Origin: Allorhodopirellula solitaria
GTDB lineage: Bacteria > Planctomycetota > Planctomycetia > Pirellulales > Pirellulaceae
Direction of reading: 5' to 3'
Length of the DNA: 64,000 bases
Assembly (NCBI RefSeq): GCF_007859855.1
Contig: NZ_SJPK01000003.1
Span: 565,182 to 629,181, forward strand
Position 1 is the first letter of the stretch; each line of letters begins with the position of its first letter. A program made the position numbers and the translations under genes. The notes under the pieces were generated by a model, which saw only the letters and a program-made list of their open reading frames with translations, made no database searches and had not been told where the DNA came from. This document shows positions 14,996 to 23,765 of this stretch, piece by piece.

Positions 14996-15016
14996 TCAGC
15001 TACCCCGCTAGGACTC
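14996..15016. repeat. attL: 21-bp copy of tRNA-Gln 3' end
   Basis: TCAGCTACCCCGCTAGGACTC is identical to 29412-29432. It is the tRNA 3' end (acceptor and T-arm half) left behind at the far edge of the island. Confidence 0.92.
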
Positions 15017-15238
15017 TCACAGCCATCTGATTCCCTGGGAAATACGCACATCGACGAAACGGCGGTCCCGTGGGCGGTCCCATCGCTGCAGGAAGGCGAC
15101 GAACGAGCCGCCGAACTGCTGCGGGTCTGGCAATGGCTCGATGATACCGCCCGCGATGATCTGCTGAGCGTGGCACGTGGGCTAATGAGCAATCTGGCTA
15201 GCCCGTCCGCTACCTCCACCGGGGCAAAACGATCATGA
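15017..15238 (+). pseudogene. Displaced 3' coding segment of the integrase
   Basis: Reading in the frame set by the attachment core, bases 14996-15235 are open: SATPLGL then SQPSDSLGNTHIDETAVPWA, a helical AAELLRVWQWLDDTARDDL and LSVARGLMSN, ending in TGA at 15236-15238. No start codon belongs to it. Joined across the 21-bp core to the integrase frame at 29432 it would give a 512-residue integrase in the excised circle, against 464 in the integrated form. The TGA overlaps the ATG of the next gene (ATGA). Confidence 0.75.
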
Positions 15239-15624
15239 GCGGTAACAGACCAACACTGTCGAAAATGACACCTGAGCAGCGATGCCGATTTATCGGGGGC
15301 AGGAACGCACGAGCGGCCCGTAGACGATGCCTAGCCGAGCTGCGCCGGGTCGAAGTCGCTCGACGGCTAAAGAGCGTCAACGTGGGCGTGAGAGGCTGGA
15401 AGGCTGAGCTATGCCGAGAACTGGGCATTCACCGCGACACGCTCAACAACGATCTGCGAGAAATCGCGAAGGCGGCCAACGAAGCACGGCAAGCCAAGGT
15501 CGATGCACGGCAGGCACTAGCTAGCGAGTATGCCCGCAAGCTGGAATCGTCGATCAACCCGGACCCGCTCTACCAAGCGATGAGACGACGGGGCACGCCA
15601 CCAACCCAACATTTTGTTCTCTAG
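15235..15624 (+). CDS. Small basic HTH-like protein
   Basis: This 129-residue Arg-rich protein has an N-terminal LSKMTPEQRCRFIGGRNARA and a helix-turn-helix-like stretch KAELCRELGIHRDTLNNDLR (about residues 58-77) followed by a long helix. It is probably DNA-binding, but no family is recognised. Its ATG overlaps the stop of the displaced integrase segment, so in the excised circle it would be translated in tandem with the integrase, which makes a directionality or copy-control role plausible. In the integrated state it has lost that upstream gene and its promoter is unclear. Confidence 0.6.
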   Translation: MSGNRPTLSKMTPEQRCRFIGGRNARAARRRCLAELRRVEVARRLKSVNVGVRGWKAELCRELGIHRDTLNNDLREIAKAANEARQAKVDARQALASEYARKLESSINPDPLYQAMRRRGTPPTQHFVL

Positions 15625-15629
15625 CTGAT

Positions 15630-16388
15630 CTACGTCGTGTTTTCACGAACGGCCCGAACATCTTCAGCAATGCAGAACACAACGATACCGGTCTCGAGAA
15701 CAAGCCGGATAGAAATTAGAAAGATGATCGCAAACGCGATTGAGACGATGTAGTGAATCACACCCCCAACGAGATTCCCTGCTTCGTCAGGCTGCTCCAG
15801 CTCACGATTAGAATCACCGTAGATTGAATCGAAATCTCTATTCTGTGGGATGGAAAGCTGCGGTGAGGAATTAGAAAAACGAGGCGATCCATCTCGGAAC
15901 GGATAGGTAACAACAGATGCCGCACCGAAGATCAACGACAAAACGGTCAAGATGATGGCAAACACCCAGTAGACGCGAATGATCCACGGCGTCACATACG
16001 TTTGGAAGCGAAAATCAATCAAGCCCCAGCAGGCGTCCAGGAATGTGGTTGGTATGCTTGGCCTGAAATCTGACTTTCGCATGTGCTGATTGGCTGATGC
16101 TTGAACAAAGCCTCCTGGCGACCCGTCCTCGTTGAACTCAAACGCATGCGGTGGACTGTCAACGGAAGGAGGAATGTTCTTGTGGAACTCCTCGATTGCC
16201 AAGGCGATTGGTCGAATGAGACCGACCGCGACCCACTGCCCTCGCGTATGCATCTCATGCATCACTTCGGAGTCTTCTGCAACGCTGCCAACTTTAGCAG
16301 CGTCCACAAGTGCTGGCATTGTATATGGACCGTGTATTTCGCCGTCATGGTGTTTTAGCATCCACGCGGCGTCGGCTGTCGATGTCAT
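15630..16388 (-). CDS. GYF_2 / DUF4282 membrane protein
   Basis: This 252-residue protein starts with a GYF_2-type domain (WMLKHHDGEIHGPYTMPALV, about residues 9-28, with the W..G...GP pattern). After a linker comes a DUF4282-like membrane part, LIDFRFQTYVTPWIIRVYW, with two transmembrane segments (about 136-160 and 208-235) separated by a polar loop of about 45 residues. DUF4282 proteins have no assigned function. It lies 8 bases downstream of the restriction-modification gene on the same strand and may be its passenger or a membrane partner. Confidence 0.7.
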   Translation of the reverse strand: MTSTADAAWMLKHHDGEIHGPYTMPALVDAAKVGSVAEDSEVMHEMHTRGQWVAVGLIRPIALAIEEFHKNIPPSVDSPPHAFEFNEDGSPGGFVQASANQHMRKSDFRPSIPTTFLDACWGLIDFRFQTYVTPWIIRVYWVFAIILTVLSLIFGAASVVTYPFRDGSPRFSNSSPQLSIPQNRDFDSIYGDSNRELEQPDEAGNLVGGVIHYIVSIAFAIIFLISIRLVLETGIVVFCIAEDVRAVRENTT

Positions 16389-16396
16389 TAATTCAC

Positions 16397-19300
16397 CTAT
16401 GAAGCTTTCGTTTTCGGCCCTGGTCCAACCGTAAATCGGCCGTCGTCCAGTTGCCGGATGCTACCAACGGCAACAAGTGTCGCCAGCAAGGATTCGACAT
16501 CTGACTTGTTCGCGCGGGTATAGTAGGCTGCGATGTCCTTCGGATTGGCTGGGCGAGCATGTTGCGTCAACGCGGCGTGAACGGCGACCATTCGTTCGGT
16601 CGGCCCCTTTGGCCAAAGTTGCTTTTTGATTTTGGCCGGGCCGGCTCTCTTCGATTCGGCTGTCCGGCCATCGTCTGCGAAACCTGTCTGATTGGCCCCG
16701 TTGGGGTTTTGGAAATCAGGCCGCAGCCATCGTATGATGCCGCGACTCTCCTCTTCGGCTCGCTCGTAATTCAGATCGACGAGACGCTGCAAAATCTCTT
16801 CGTCGTCCAGATCGTGCGGCCAACCGTAAGCATCGAATACGGCGGCGTCCAGTTCGTCATGCTTCTGACGCAACACCGATACGAGCCCCTGTTCGTAAAT
16901 TGTCTGCTCTTTCCTTGTTAGTTCCTCTCCCAATCGAAGTTTCTCCAGCACATTGTACATGCCGGTCATCGTTAGCGAGGGGTGTAAATCCTGTTGCCGC
17001 TTGCGATGTGCGTCAAGTTGTTCGGCGCGATGGCGGATACGTTGCTTGGTGGCAGCGTTAGTGGTGGGGAAAGGAAAACTGTCAAAGCATGCCGACTTCA
17101 CGTACGTAGGATCGTTGCCGACGCCGAGATGAGCGCCCGTCTGATTGCTAAAGGAGACGTGAGCTCGCGACGAAAGCACCCCCATATGGAACGCGTCGCT
17201 AGACGCTATTACGACCAATTTGCTGTCCGGTAGCGTCCCCCCCTCCAGGAAGGTGAAGTACCGAAACTTCGCCGTCTTAACTGTAACCGCAAATCTCGGA
17301 AGCTCCTTCAGCGCAGCTCGCATTTCGGTATTCTTTCGACCGAACAGCCACCAGTTCTCCCTGCGGTACTTCTCATTGTTTTGATCTCGCTCGGGCTTGA
17401 CGTAGGTGTAAACGTGTTGAAACAGTGAGGGGAATTTCTCACGGACTTCATTCTCCGAAAGCCCATGCAGGTCGATTATCAGTGCGTTACGATCTTTCGC
17501 AGCGATATCTCTCCCATTTTTGTATCCTACGATGACGTCATTCATACGGCTGTCGCTGTTTCGACCGAACGCAGTTGCTTGGTCGTGAGTTAAAACAAAT
17601 CCCATTCCGTGGGGCTTGATTCCCTCGGCCGACAAGCCATTGTTCGCTTTCAAAGATTTCAGCGAACCTATGTCAGCGCCAACAGTTAAATGCGAGGTGA
17701 CCCTGCCGATCCGTACATTCTCGATAGCTTCGTCTGCGTCGGGTCTCGCTTTGCAGGAGAAGAATGCTCGGCCGAGCTGATTGCCCGCTATGCCAACTGT
17801 CATCGCAATTCGAACAGCGGCACACATCGCCGTATCCACCCAAGGGTGATCGGGAACCGCAAAGTGAATCGAGAGCGGATTCTTGGCATCGACGTGGAGA
17901 GAGACGACTCGTCGATTGAACGTTTGTCGCAAGCTGTTTGTGGTGATCAACCCAAAACGGTTGGCTTGACCGTCACGAACTTTCTCTGCAGCGTTGTGCC
18001 ACCAGTACATGACATAGTCGCACGATTCGGGCAGCTCTTTGTATGCTCCACGAATTGTTTTTGTGTAACCATCGCCAAGGGCGTCACGCATTCTCGACGT
18101 GCCAATGAACGGCGGATTGCCGACTATATAATCAGTTTCCGGCCACTCCGCTTTTCTGGGGCGCATGTACCGCAATTCTTGAACTCGCGCCCTTTCGTCG
18201 GGAATCTCCTCGCCCGTAATGGGATTTGGTTTGGTCGTACTCCCGTCCCAACGGGTAACGGGATTGCCATCATCGTCAATAACTGCGTCGATCGCGTCCC
18301 AGGTCAACACTGCGTCCCGGCACTCGATATTCTTGTAGTCTTTTAGAATCGGCTCTGGCGGGGCGACTTCGTCTCGCGTTTTCACATGCCACTGAATGAA
18401 TCCGATCCACAGCACCAATTCCGCCAACGCTGCAGCGCGTGGGTTGATTTCGATTCCGAGAAACTGATGCGGATCGATTGTGATTCCCGGAAGCACGTCC
18501 GCATCGAATGATGTGAGCGCAACAACAACTTCGCCTTCAAGCCGTTTCATCAACTCCATCGCTACGTACAGGAAGTTGCCGCTACCGCAGGCTGGGTCCA
18601 GAACTCGTGTTTCGCATAGCTGTCCGTGGAAGTCTTGAATCAATCGAACCGCTTGTTTGCGTTTGCCCTCTTCGTCCAACTGGATGGCGGCCGCGTAGGT
18701 GGCGTCCCATTGTTCGCGTAACGGTTCAATGATCGTCGGCATCACGAGACGCTCGACGTAGACTCGCGGTGTGTAGTGAGCGCCGAGCTTATGGCGTTCG
18801 ACGGGATCGAGAGCACGTTCAAGCAGCGTGCCGAAAATCGCTGGCTCGACTTCGCGCCAGTCGTGCTCGGCGGCTTCGATGAGCAAATCAAGTTGATCTT
18901 TCGTGACCGGTAGCGCGGTCTTGTCTTTGAAAAACTTACCGTTGAAGTGTCGCACCTTTTCACGTAGGAACTGGGAGAATTTCCCCTCGTCCATCGCCGA
19001 CCAAAGCCCCTCGACCATGGGCGCAAAGTTGTCCAGTTCGAATCGCAGGCTCAGCAGCAGTTCGGTGAAGCCGCCCTTTCGGATCAGATCAACATCCTCG
19101 GCAAACATCGTGAAAAGACATCGCATCAGGAATCCGGCAACAACTTCGGGTTCATGCTCGCCTTCGAGACTCTTTGCCAACTTAGCCAACCGAGTCGCGA
19201 TATCACGGGTGACGTCGGCGGCATGTTTACTCGGGTCGAGCCCATGAGGATCGGTCCACAGTAGTTTCAGCTGCTTGCGTATCGACTCGTCCCGCAAGCG

Positions 19301-19840
19301 GCCAACCGGGATTCGGAATGAACGTGGATCGGGAAACGGAACGTAGTTCTTCCCAGTGCCAGTGAAATCCGCGTAAAGATCGAAGCAATAGCCCACATCC
19401 GCGACAACTAAGAACGGCGGCCATTCGTCAGGAATCGCCTCAGCGTAGCCTTTGGCCTGTTCTCGAGCCTTCCGCATCGCCTTTTCCCAGCCCGGTGTAC
19501 CTCGGGAAGCGGTCCCAGCATGCTTGGCGGCTTGCTTTGTTTTAGTCGCTAATGCCTCGGCCAACTCGGCGGCCTTGCGTTCGCTTCCCTGTTTCGACTC
19601 AAGCACAAAGCATCCGGCCCGGTATAGATCGACACGGCCTTGAGAGAACGTGCCGTCGCCATTATTGAACCGGACCGATTTCTCGAACACGTATCGGTTT
19701 TCTTCCTTGTCCGTGGTGGTCACATCGGGCTGGTCCACATCGAGCAAGTCGCAAAGCTCTTTGAGAAACGACTGCGAGTTTGCCAGTTCCGCGCCACCGG
19801 ACTTTTCCCACCGCAATACAAATTCATCTGGAGTCATCAT
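16397..19840 (-). CDS. MmeI-like (type IIL/IIG) restriction-modification enzyme
   Basis: This 1147-residue single-chain enzyme should both methylate and cut DNA. The N-terminal nuclease domain has the PD-(D/E)XK-like VDLYRAGCFVLESKQG (about residues 68-84). A helical connector follows. The gamma-class adenine methyltransferase core has motif I LDPACGSGNF (about 412-421) and catalytic motif IV NPPF (about 573-576, context YIVGNPPFIGTSRM). The remainder is the target-recognition region (for example RENWWLFGRKNTEMR) and C-terminal helices. Length and order match MmeI-family 'class I SAM-dependent DNA methyltransferase' proteins. Here the catalytic tetrad is NPPF. No separate restriction or specificity gene is present, as expected for this class. 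It is defence cargo of the tRNA-Gln island. Confidence 0.88.
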   Translation of the reverse strand: MMTPDEFVLRWEKSGGAELANSQSFLKELCDLLDVDQPDVTTTDKEENRYVFEKSVRFNNGDGTFSQGRVDLYRAGCFVLESKQGSERKAAELAEALATKTKQAAKHAGTASRGTPGWEKAMRKAREQAKGYAEAIPDEWPPFLVVADVGYCFDLYADFTGTGKNYVPFPDPRSFRIPVGRLRDESIRKQLKLLWTDPHGLDPSKHAADVTRDIATRLAKLAKSLEGEHEPEVVAGFLMRCLFTMFAEDVDLIRKGGFTELLLSLRFELDNFAPMVEGLWSAMDEGKFSQFLREKVRHFNGKFFKDKTALPVTKDQLDLLIEAAEHDWREVEPAIFGTLLERALDPVERHKLGAHYTPRVYVERLVMPTIIEPLREQWDATYAAAIQLDEEGKRKQAVRLIQDFHGQLCETRVLDPACGSGNFLYVAMELMKRLEGEVVVALTSFDADVLPGITIDPHQFLGIEINPRAAALAELVLWIGFIQWHVKTRDEVAPPEPILKDYKNIECRDAVLTWDAIDAVIDDDGNPVTRWDGSTTKPNPITGEEIPDERARVQELRYMRPRKAEWPETDYIVGNPPFIGTSRMRDALGDGYTKTIRGAYKELPESCDYVMYWWHNAAEKVRDGQANRFGLITTNSLRQTFNRRVVSLHVDAKNPLSIHFAVPDHPWVDTAMCAAVRIAMTVGIAGNQLGRAFFSCKARPDADEAIENVRIGRVTSHLTVGADIGSLKSLKANNGLSAEGIKPHGMGFVLTHDQATAFGRNSDSRMNDVIVGYKNGRDIAAKDRNALIIDLHGLSENEVREKFPSLFQHVYTYVKPERDQNNEKYRRENWWLFGRKNTEMRAALKELPRFAVTVKTAKFRYFTFLEGGTLPDSKLVVIASSDAFHMGVLSSRAHVSFSNQTGAHLGVGNDPTYVKSACFDSFPFPTTNAATKQRIRHRAEQLDAHRKRQQDLHPSLTMTGMYNVLEKLRLGEELTRKEQTIYEQGLVSVLRQKHDELDAAVFDAYGWPHDLDDEEILQRLVDLNYERAEEESRGIIRWLRPDFQNPNGANQTGFADDGRTAESKRAGPAKIKKQLWPKGPTERMVAVHAALTQHARPANPKDIAAYYTRANKSDVESLLATLVAVGSIRQLDDGRFTVGPGPKTKAS

Positions 19841-20067
19841 GCCCCCGTGCTCGCTTTTCAGTTGACGCTAAAATCGGTGCGAATTTCGCAACACGCAGAA
19901 CCCTGTGATTCCGCACTGCACGAAGTCGCCGAAAGCCCCCCAGTCTAGCGGCGATACAACGCCTAAAGAACCAGACGCACCGCAGGGCGAAAGACTGCCT
20001 AGGTAAGCGTGGGCAACGGTTTCGCCCTGGTAGTCCCACGTTCACCCGACTGCTGTACGATACCCAC

Positions 20068-20400
20068 ATGGACGAAAGACAACTCTGCCGGAACTACATT
20101 CAACTCATCGACTCGATGCCGCAGCCGGTCCCGTGGATCGTCATCGCAGTCGGCACCGACATCTTGGTTGTCGATGCCCGCGAAGAAGCCACGACGATGA
20201 TCATGGAAGCCGTTGCAGAGCGTTTCGGTGAGATCTTAGCCACAGAGTCTATTCCATCGCGGAGGCGTGACGCTGGCTCCCTTCTTGGCTGTCTCATTCG
20301 GATTGATAGCGGTGACGTCGACGACATGGCAGGCGAGGTTCGAGCGGCCTTCTGGCTGGCCACTGAACCGGAACAAGGCGGAGACAAGCAACCGTTCTGA
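20068..20400 (+). CDS. Small protein of unknown function
   Basis: This 110-residue acidic soluble protein reads MDERQLCRNYIQLIDSMPQP, then the hydrophobic strand VPWIVIAVGTDILVVDAREE and a helix TTMIMEAVAERFGEILA. The pattern suggests a small alpha/beta domain, but I recognise no family. It is divergent from the restriction-modification gene, with 227 bases between; that gap holds no other visible gene. Confidence 0.5.
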   Translation: MDERQLCRNYIQLIDSMPQPVPWIVIAVGTDILVVDAREEATTMIMEAVAERFGEILATESIPSRRRDAGSLLGCLIRIDSGDVDDMAGEVRAAFWLATEPEQGGDKQPF

Positions 20401-20520
20401 CGGGATTCAGTTTCGGCAAAAATACTTTCGGGGGATATAGCGTTACGATATTGCCTGGTGGATATCGTGATGATATAGTGGTGATGTTGATTGAGCCATC
20501 GCCACCCCCGAGAGAAAATC
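20401..20520 (+). promoter_or_regulatory. Palindrome-rich upstream region
   Basis: GATAT motifs cluster here: CGATAT-tgcctggtgg-ATATCG (20446-20467) is a 6-bp inverted repeat, and GATATAG occurs at 20434 and 20472. The arrangement suggests operator sites for a regulator, possibly the HTH protein at 20809-21426. GAGAG precedes the next ATG. Confidence 0.4.
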
Positions 20521-20805
20521 ATGTCAGAAAACTTCGTCACCTTTCATCGCAACGGTCTCGAGCTTCACGTCTGCAAACTGAACGGCTTCCGTTTCGTTTC
20601 GTTCGGAATGATTACGGGTTACGTCAACGGCGTTGCTTGTGTCGAATCCGTCATTGTTCAAGAGCCATCGGGCCGTCGACACGTCGTGACCGAAAAGGAC
20701 ACGAGAGGGGCGTCGACGATCAGAGTTCAATCCCCTCGCGGAAAACCGGCGTACTGCGGACTCGCCGACGCCGCGACTGTCTCGCTCGTCAATGCGGAGG
20801 TTTGA
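20521..20805 (+). CDS. Small protein of unknown function
   Basis: This 94-residue protein is chosen to start at ATG 20521 (MSENFVTFHRNGLELHVCKL) after GAGAG. It is beta-rich (FRFVSFGMITGYVNGVACVE, ASTIRVQSPRGKPAYCGLAD) with no signal peptide. It lies 3 bases upstream of the HTH/DUF6794 gene, and the pair has the size and order of a two-gene antitoxin-toxin-like or regulator unit, but no toxin family is recognised. Confidence 0.5.
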   Translation: MSENFVTFHRNGLELHVCKLNGFRFVSFGMITGYVNGVACVESVIVQEPSGRRHVVTEKDTRGASTIRVQSPRGKPAYCGLADAATVSLVNAEV

Positions 20806-20808
20806 TCG

Positions 20809-21426
20809 ATGGCCAAGAAGAAGGCATCGGCGGGACACTCCAAGCGATTGGACCCCACCCGCCATGGCATTCACTTGTCGGCGATCCTGGAGGAGATCAA
20901 GCCTCACCTGGATGGAATGACGCAAGCCGAGATCGGCAAACACGCGGACCTAAAACCGATGGTAATTTCGCACCTTATGACCGGATATCGCGACCCATCG
21001 CTCGGAGCCGTCGCCGCGTTGGCCGATGCCGCCGGTGGTCGCCTCGTCGTGAAGTTCGAGCCGCCCGCGAAGCCGAAAGCATCGAAGCCAAAAACCGCCA
21101 AAGGGGAAAACATCGTGAACATCGATCCCAACAACACGCCGCGAACCGTGGACGATGCCGCGCGGCAGCTACTCGACAGCCTCACCGATGCCGAGCGGGC
21201 CGTATTTCGCGAGTCAGAACCGCATGAACTGCACCTCGGCATCGGTCTGGAGATCCGCAACGCTTGGCGATTGCATGATCACGACACGCCGATCCGCCGG
21301 GATGCAATGGCTAGCAAGGGCTTCAGCGACAGCGGCTATGATCCGCTGGATGGCGATGCGGTCAGCAACATGATCATAGCGACCGCTCAGGAGATGGGTT
21401 GCAGGGAAGCTGGCGTTGACAACTGA
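20809..21426 (+). CDS. HTH protein with DUF6794-like C-terminal domain
   Basis: This 205-residue protein has two parts. Residues 1-80 include a Cro/C1-like helix-turn-helix (MTQAEIGKHADLKPMVISHL, then YRDPSLGAVAALADAAGG). Residues 100-190 resemble DUF6794: PRTVDDAARQLLDSLTDAER, then LHLGIGLEIRNAWRLHD with the conserved IRN and a final DAVSNMIIATA. A Lys/Pro-rich linker joins them. It is likely a DNA-binding regulator whose C-terminal domain senses or binds something unknown. It sits immediately after the 94-residue gene and may bind the GATAT palindromes upstream. Confidence 0.6.
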   Translation: MAKKKASAGHSKRLDPTRHGIHLSAILEEIKPHLDGMTQAEIGKHADLKPMVISHLMTGYRDPSLGAVAALADAAGGRLVVKFEPPAKPKASKPKTAKGENIVNIDPNNTPRTVDDAARQLLDSLTDAERAVFRESEPHELHLGIGLEIRNAWRLHDHDTPIRRDAMASKGFSDSGYDPLDGDAVSNMIIATAQEMGCREAGVDN

Positions 21427-21461
21427 TAGAGGGAATATCCCTCTGTGTCACAGATCCCAGA

Positions 21462-22871
21462 ATGGCGCATCTTGCGATCGTCGAAGTCTCCGGCTGCGTC
21501 CTGGAAGCAACGGTCTCGCCGAAAGTGAATCACGCAGATTTAACCAGGGAGGTGCCTGACTCCCCGCTGGTGTGCAGTTGTGGTATGCTTTCGATTCAGC
21601 CGCTCAAAAGTGCATCGAGCCGCTCTCTTTTAGGAAGTGGTAACGCACAGAAGTCGAGTACTGGGTCAGAAGTACGCGAGGTCAATGATCTCGATTCGTA
21701 CAAGCAGCCAGTATGTTCTAACGACGCAATCCATCAATGGGAAACAATAGACTTTGAAGGTATGGCGAAAGAAAAAAACGAGAAAGCCGATTCAGTCATG
21801 CTTCCTGGCGTGTACCGACAACTGGATCTTCAGTGCAATGCACGTGATATTTCAGATTTGCTAGAGAAAATTCAAGAACGCTCAACTGATGCGAGAAAGG
21901 CTCTGAGGCGATCCGGATCCAAGCGCGACGTGATTTTGAATCTAAAACACGCTATTGATTCACGGTATGCTGAGTTCTCTGAAGTGGTCGATCTGTTGCA
22001 AAAAGGCGAAGAATCCGGACATCAATCAATCTTTCTGTTTAAAGCTCGGACCGAGGCAGTCAGAACGCGTTTACGCTCAGGTAGCGAGATTGCTGAGCGG
22101 TTGTTTGGCGAAGATTGGGGTGACGATTTCTTTCCGCTATTTGAACGCCCGATCAAAGGGATGCAGTGGGTCGATTGTCGGCTCGGTCTTGCCGGAAAGC
22201 CCAGGGACTGGTTGCTGAAGGCGTACGGACACGATCAACGGGAGGAAACGACCGACAACAAGTTTGGCGAAAGGCTCGGCGACGGCCTATTTCAAGATCG
22301 CCGTTTGTACCGCGTTCGAGACATCAATACAGTGATGGTGGTTCGCTGGCGAGATCCCGAATATCTTGAGATTCGCGTCGACAAGTCACTTGCACGAAAT
22401 TTCAGCGACACACTTGCTCGTCTGGGAACGGTGGCGGAGCTACTTCGCCCAGCTGTCGACGTGAAATCCGAATTAGTCAAACTTTCGATGCGAGCCCGAG
22501 TAACCGCGTTGGCTAGGGATCGCCGCGAGTTTGGAAGCGGAAAAAGCGGGAAAAGTAGAGTTTACCGATTAGGCAGGATGACGGTTCTGGACGGTGTGCT
22601 GGAAGGCGCAGTGGAATTTCGCCCCGGTTCCGACGATGATAGTATAGACGAAGACCACGCGATGGCAGCGTCGTTGGACGCGCTTCTCGAACAAGGGGGC
22701 ATGTCTGACCGAACGCCAATAGAATGGCTTGCCCCTGAAAAGTCAATCGAAAGATACGTACCACTCCGAACGGTCGTCGAAGGTCCGTCCCTTAACGTCG
22801 TCACAGTTCAAAGCCGCGTTAGTCCGGAAGCACTAGACTATGTCCTTGAAAAGCTTACTTCCAATTCGTGA
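21462..22871 (+). CDS. Protein of unknown function, first gene of a three-gene cassette
   Basis: The open frame allows 469 residues. The first 100 look unlike a folded domain, and the real start may be ATG 21762 (MAKEKNEKADSVMLPGVYRQ) or 21798; none has a convincing ribosome-binding site. The body has a helical N-part (DISDLLEKIQERSTDARKAL, then EFSEVVDLLQKGEESGHQSI) and a long beta-rich C-part (VMVVRWRDPEYLEIRVD, RMTVLDGVLEGAVEFRPG). No catalytic motif or family is recognised. The gene overlaps the next by 32 bases. This stretch looks more AT-rich than the rest of the island. Position among defence-type cargo makes an effector or sensor role conceivable but unproven. Confidence 0.55.
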   Translation: MAHLAIVEVSGCVLEATVSPKVNHADLTREVPDSPLVCSCGMLSIQPLKSASSRSLLGSGNAQKSSTGSEVREVNDLDSYKQPVCSNDAIHQWETIDFEGMAKEKNEKADSVMLPGVYRQLDLQCNARDISDLLEKIQERSTDARKALRRSGSKRDVILNLKHAIDSRYAEFSEVVDLLQKGEESGHQSIFLFKARTEAVRTRLRSGSEIAERLFGEDWGDDFFPLFERPIKGMQWVDCRLGLAGKPRDWLLKAYGHDQREETTDNKFGERLGDGLFQDRRLYRVRDINTVMVVRWRDPEYLEIRVDKSLARNFSDTLARLGTVAELLRPAVDVKSELVKLSMRARVTALARDRREFGSGKSGKSRVYRLGRMTVLDGVLEGAVEFRPGSDDDSIDEDHAMAASLDALLEQGGMSDRTPIEWLAPEKSIERYVPLRTVVEGPSLNVVTVQSRVSPEALDYVLEKLTSNS

Positions 22872-23196
22872 ACAGCGACCGGAACTGCGCGAAGCAGCCG
22901 ATCAGCTCGATCACTGGTTGGGAAGCCAACGGCGGCAAGACATATTTACAAGCCGCCGCGTTGTTCGAGATCTATCCGATGTCCTGTCACACCAAGAGAT
23001 TTTCGACACTTTACAAGCCTTGCGTGAGTTGGGCTTAGTTCGCGTTTATTATCGCGTAATTGATCAGCAAGGCGGTTTGGTTGGCAAATGCTACGGCACT
23101 CCAGATGAGATACCGCATGAAGCGAGCGATGCGTACGGCGACGTTTTCGAGGTTGATCGAACAAGGATTGCTCAGGTGTTTGAGTTTATTAAGTGA
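22840..23196 (+). CDS. Small winged-helix-like protein, second gene of cassette
   Basis: This 118-residue soluble protein has the pattern TSRRVVRDLSDVLSHQEIFD, then TLQALRELGLVRVYYRVIDQ, resembling a helix-helix-wing arrangement (a recognition helix followed by a beta hairpin). It could bind nucleic acid or act as a protein adaptor. It overlaps the upstream gene by 32 bases and the downstream gene by 4 (GTGA), so all three are probably translated together. No family is assigned. Confidence 0.55.
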   Translation: MSLKSLLPIREQRPELREAADQLDHWLGSQRRQDIFTSRRVVRDLSDVLSHQEIFDTLQALRELGLVRVYYRVIDQQGGLVGKCYGTPDEIPHEASDAYGDVFEVDRTRIAQVFEFIK

Positions 23197-23765
23197 CCGA
23201 GGAAGACAATGCAGCCTTGGTTCAGCTTGCGGAAATCAAAAGACTCCAGCCCTCAGAAAGGCCCGTCGCGCGTAAGAAGTGGAAAGAGCGATGGAAACGG
23301 AGAATCGACGTACACTCTATTTTTCTGCTTGAGGAAATCGCTGACAGCGATTTTTCAGAAGTCGAATCAGGCTCTGATGCTGTTCTAACGAGTACGACCT
23401 CTACTTCTGGCAACTGGTGGCCAATCATGATTGTCAGTGGCATTTTTCTCGCAGCATGCCTAATTGGCTTGTCTGTACCATTTCCTGTTCAGGTTTGCAT
23501 GGGCTTGACGGGCGGACTCGCCGTCGTATTGACATACTTTGACTATATGAGGTCGCGTTGGCCGCGTTGGCTTGCTTCGACTGTTGCCACATCAATCGTT
23601 GCCAATGGATTGTCTCCATGGTTTGCCAAGGCAACGGCGGGGAATGAGCAAATCGCGTATTACGCTGAGCTGTTGGTCAACACTGAACAATCCGAGAGTT
23701 TCTCGGCATTCTGTATTGTGTTCGGGTTTGCTGCCCTATGGGTCGCACTGACGAAAATCAAGTGA
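23193..23765 (+). CDS. Membrane protein, third gene of cassette
   Basis: This 190-residue protein starts at GTG 23193 inside the previous stop. A basic, Trp-rich N-terminal part (ARKKWKERWKRRIDVHSIFL) of about 70 cytoplasmic residues is followed by about four hydrophobic segments: WWPIMIVSGIFLAACLIGL, QVCMGLTGGLAVVLTYF, LASTVATSIVANGL and FSAFCIVFGFAALWVALT. There are no transporter motifs. A membrane protein coupled to two soluble partners is an arrangement often seen in abortive-infection or signalling systems; that reading is inference only. Confidence 0.55.
   Translation: MTEEDNAALVQLAEIKRLQPSERPVARKKWKERWKRRIDVHSIFLLEEIADSDFSEVESGSDAVLTSTTSTSGNWWPIMIVSGIFLAACLIGLSVPFPVQVCMGLTGGLAVVLTYFDYMRSRWPRWLASTVATSIVANGLSPWFAKATAGNEQIAYYAELLVNTEQSESFSAFCIVFGFAALWVALTKIK

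Noticed and set aside
14996-15016. Second tRNA gene at the left island edge
   Set aside because: Only the 3' third of the tRNA is present (21 bases), so it is an attachment-site remnant.
20068-21426. Toxin-antitoxin pair call for the small genes
   Set aside because: Sizes and order are suggestive, but no toxin or antitoxin motif is visible beyond a generic helix-turn-helix, so no such function is claimed.
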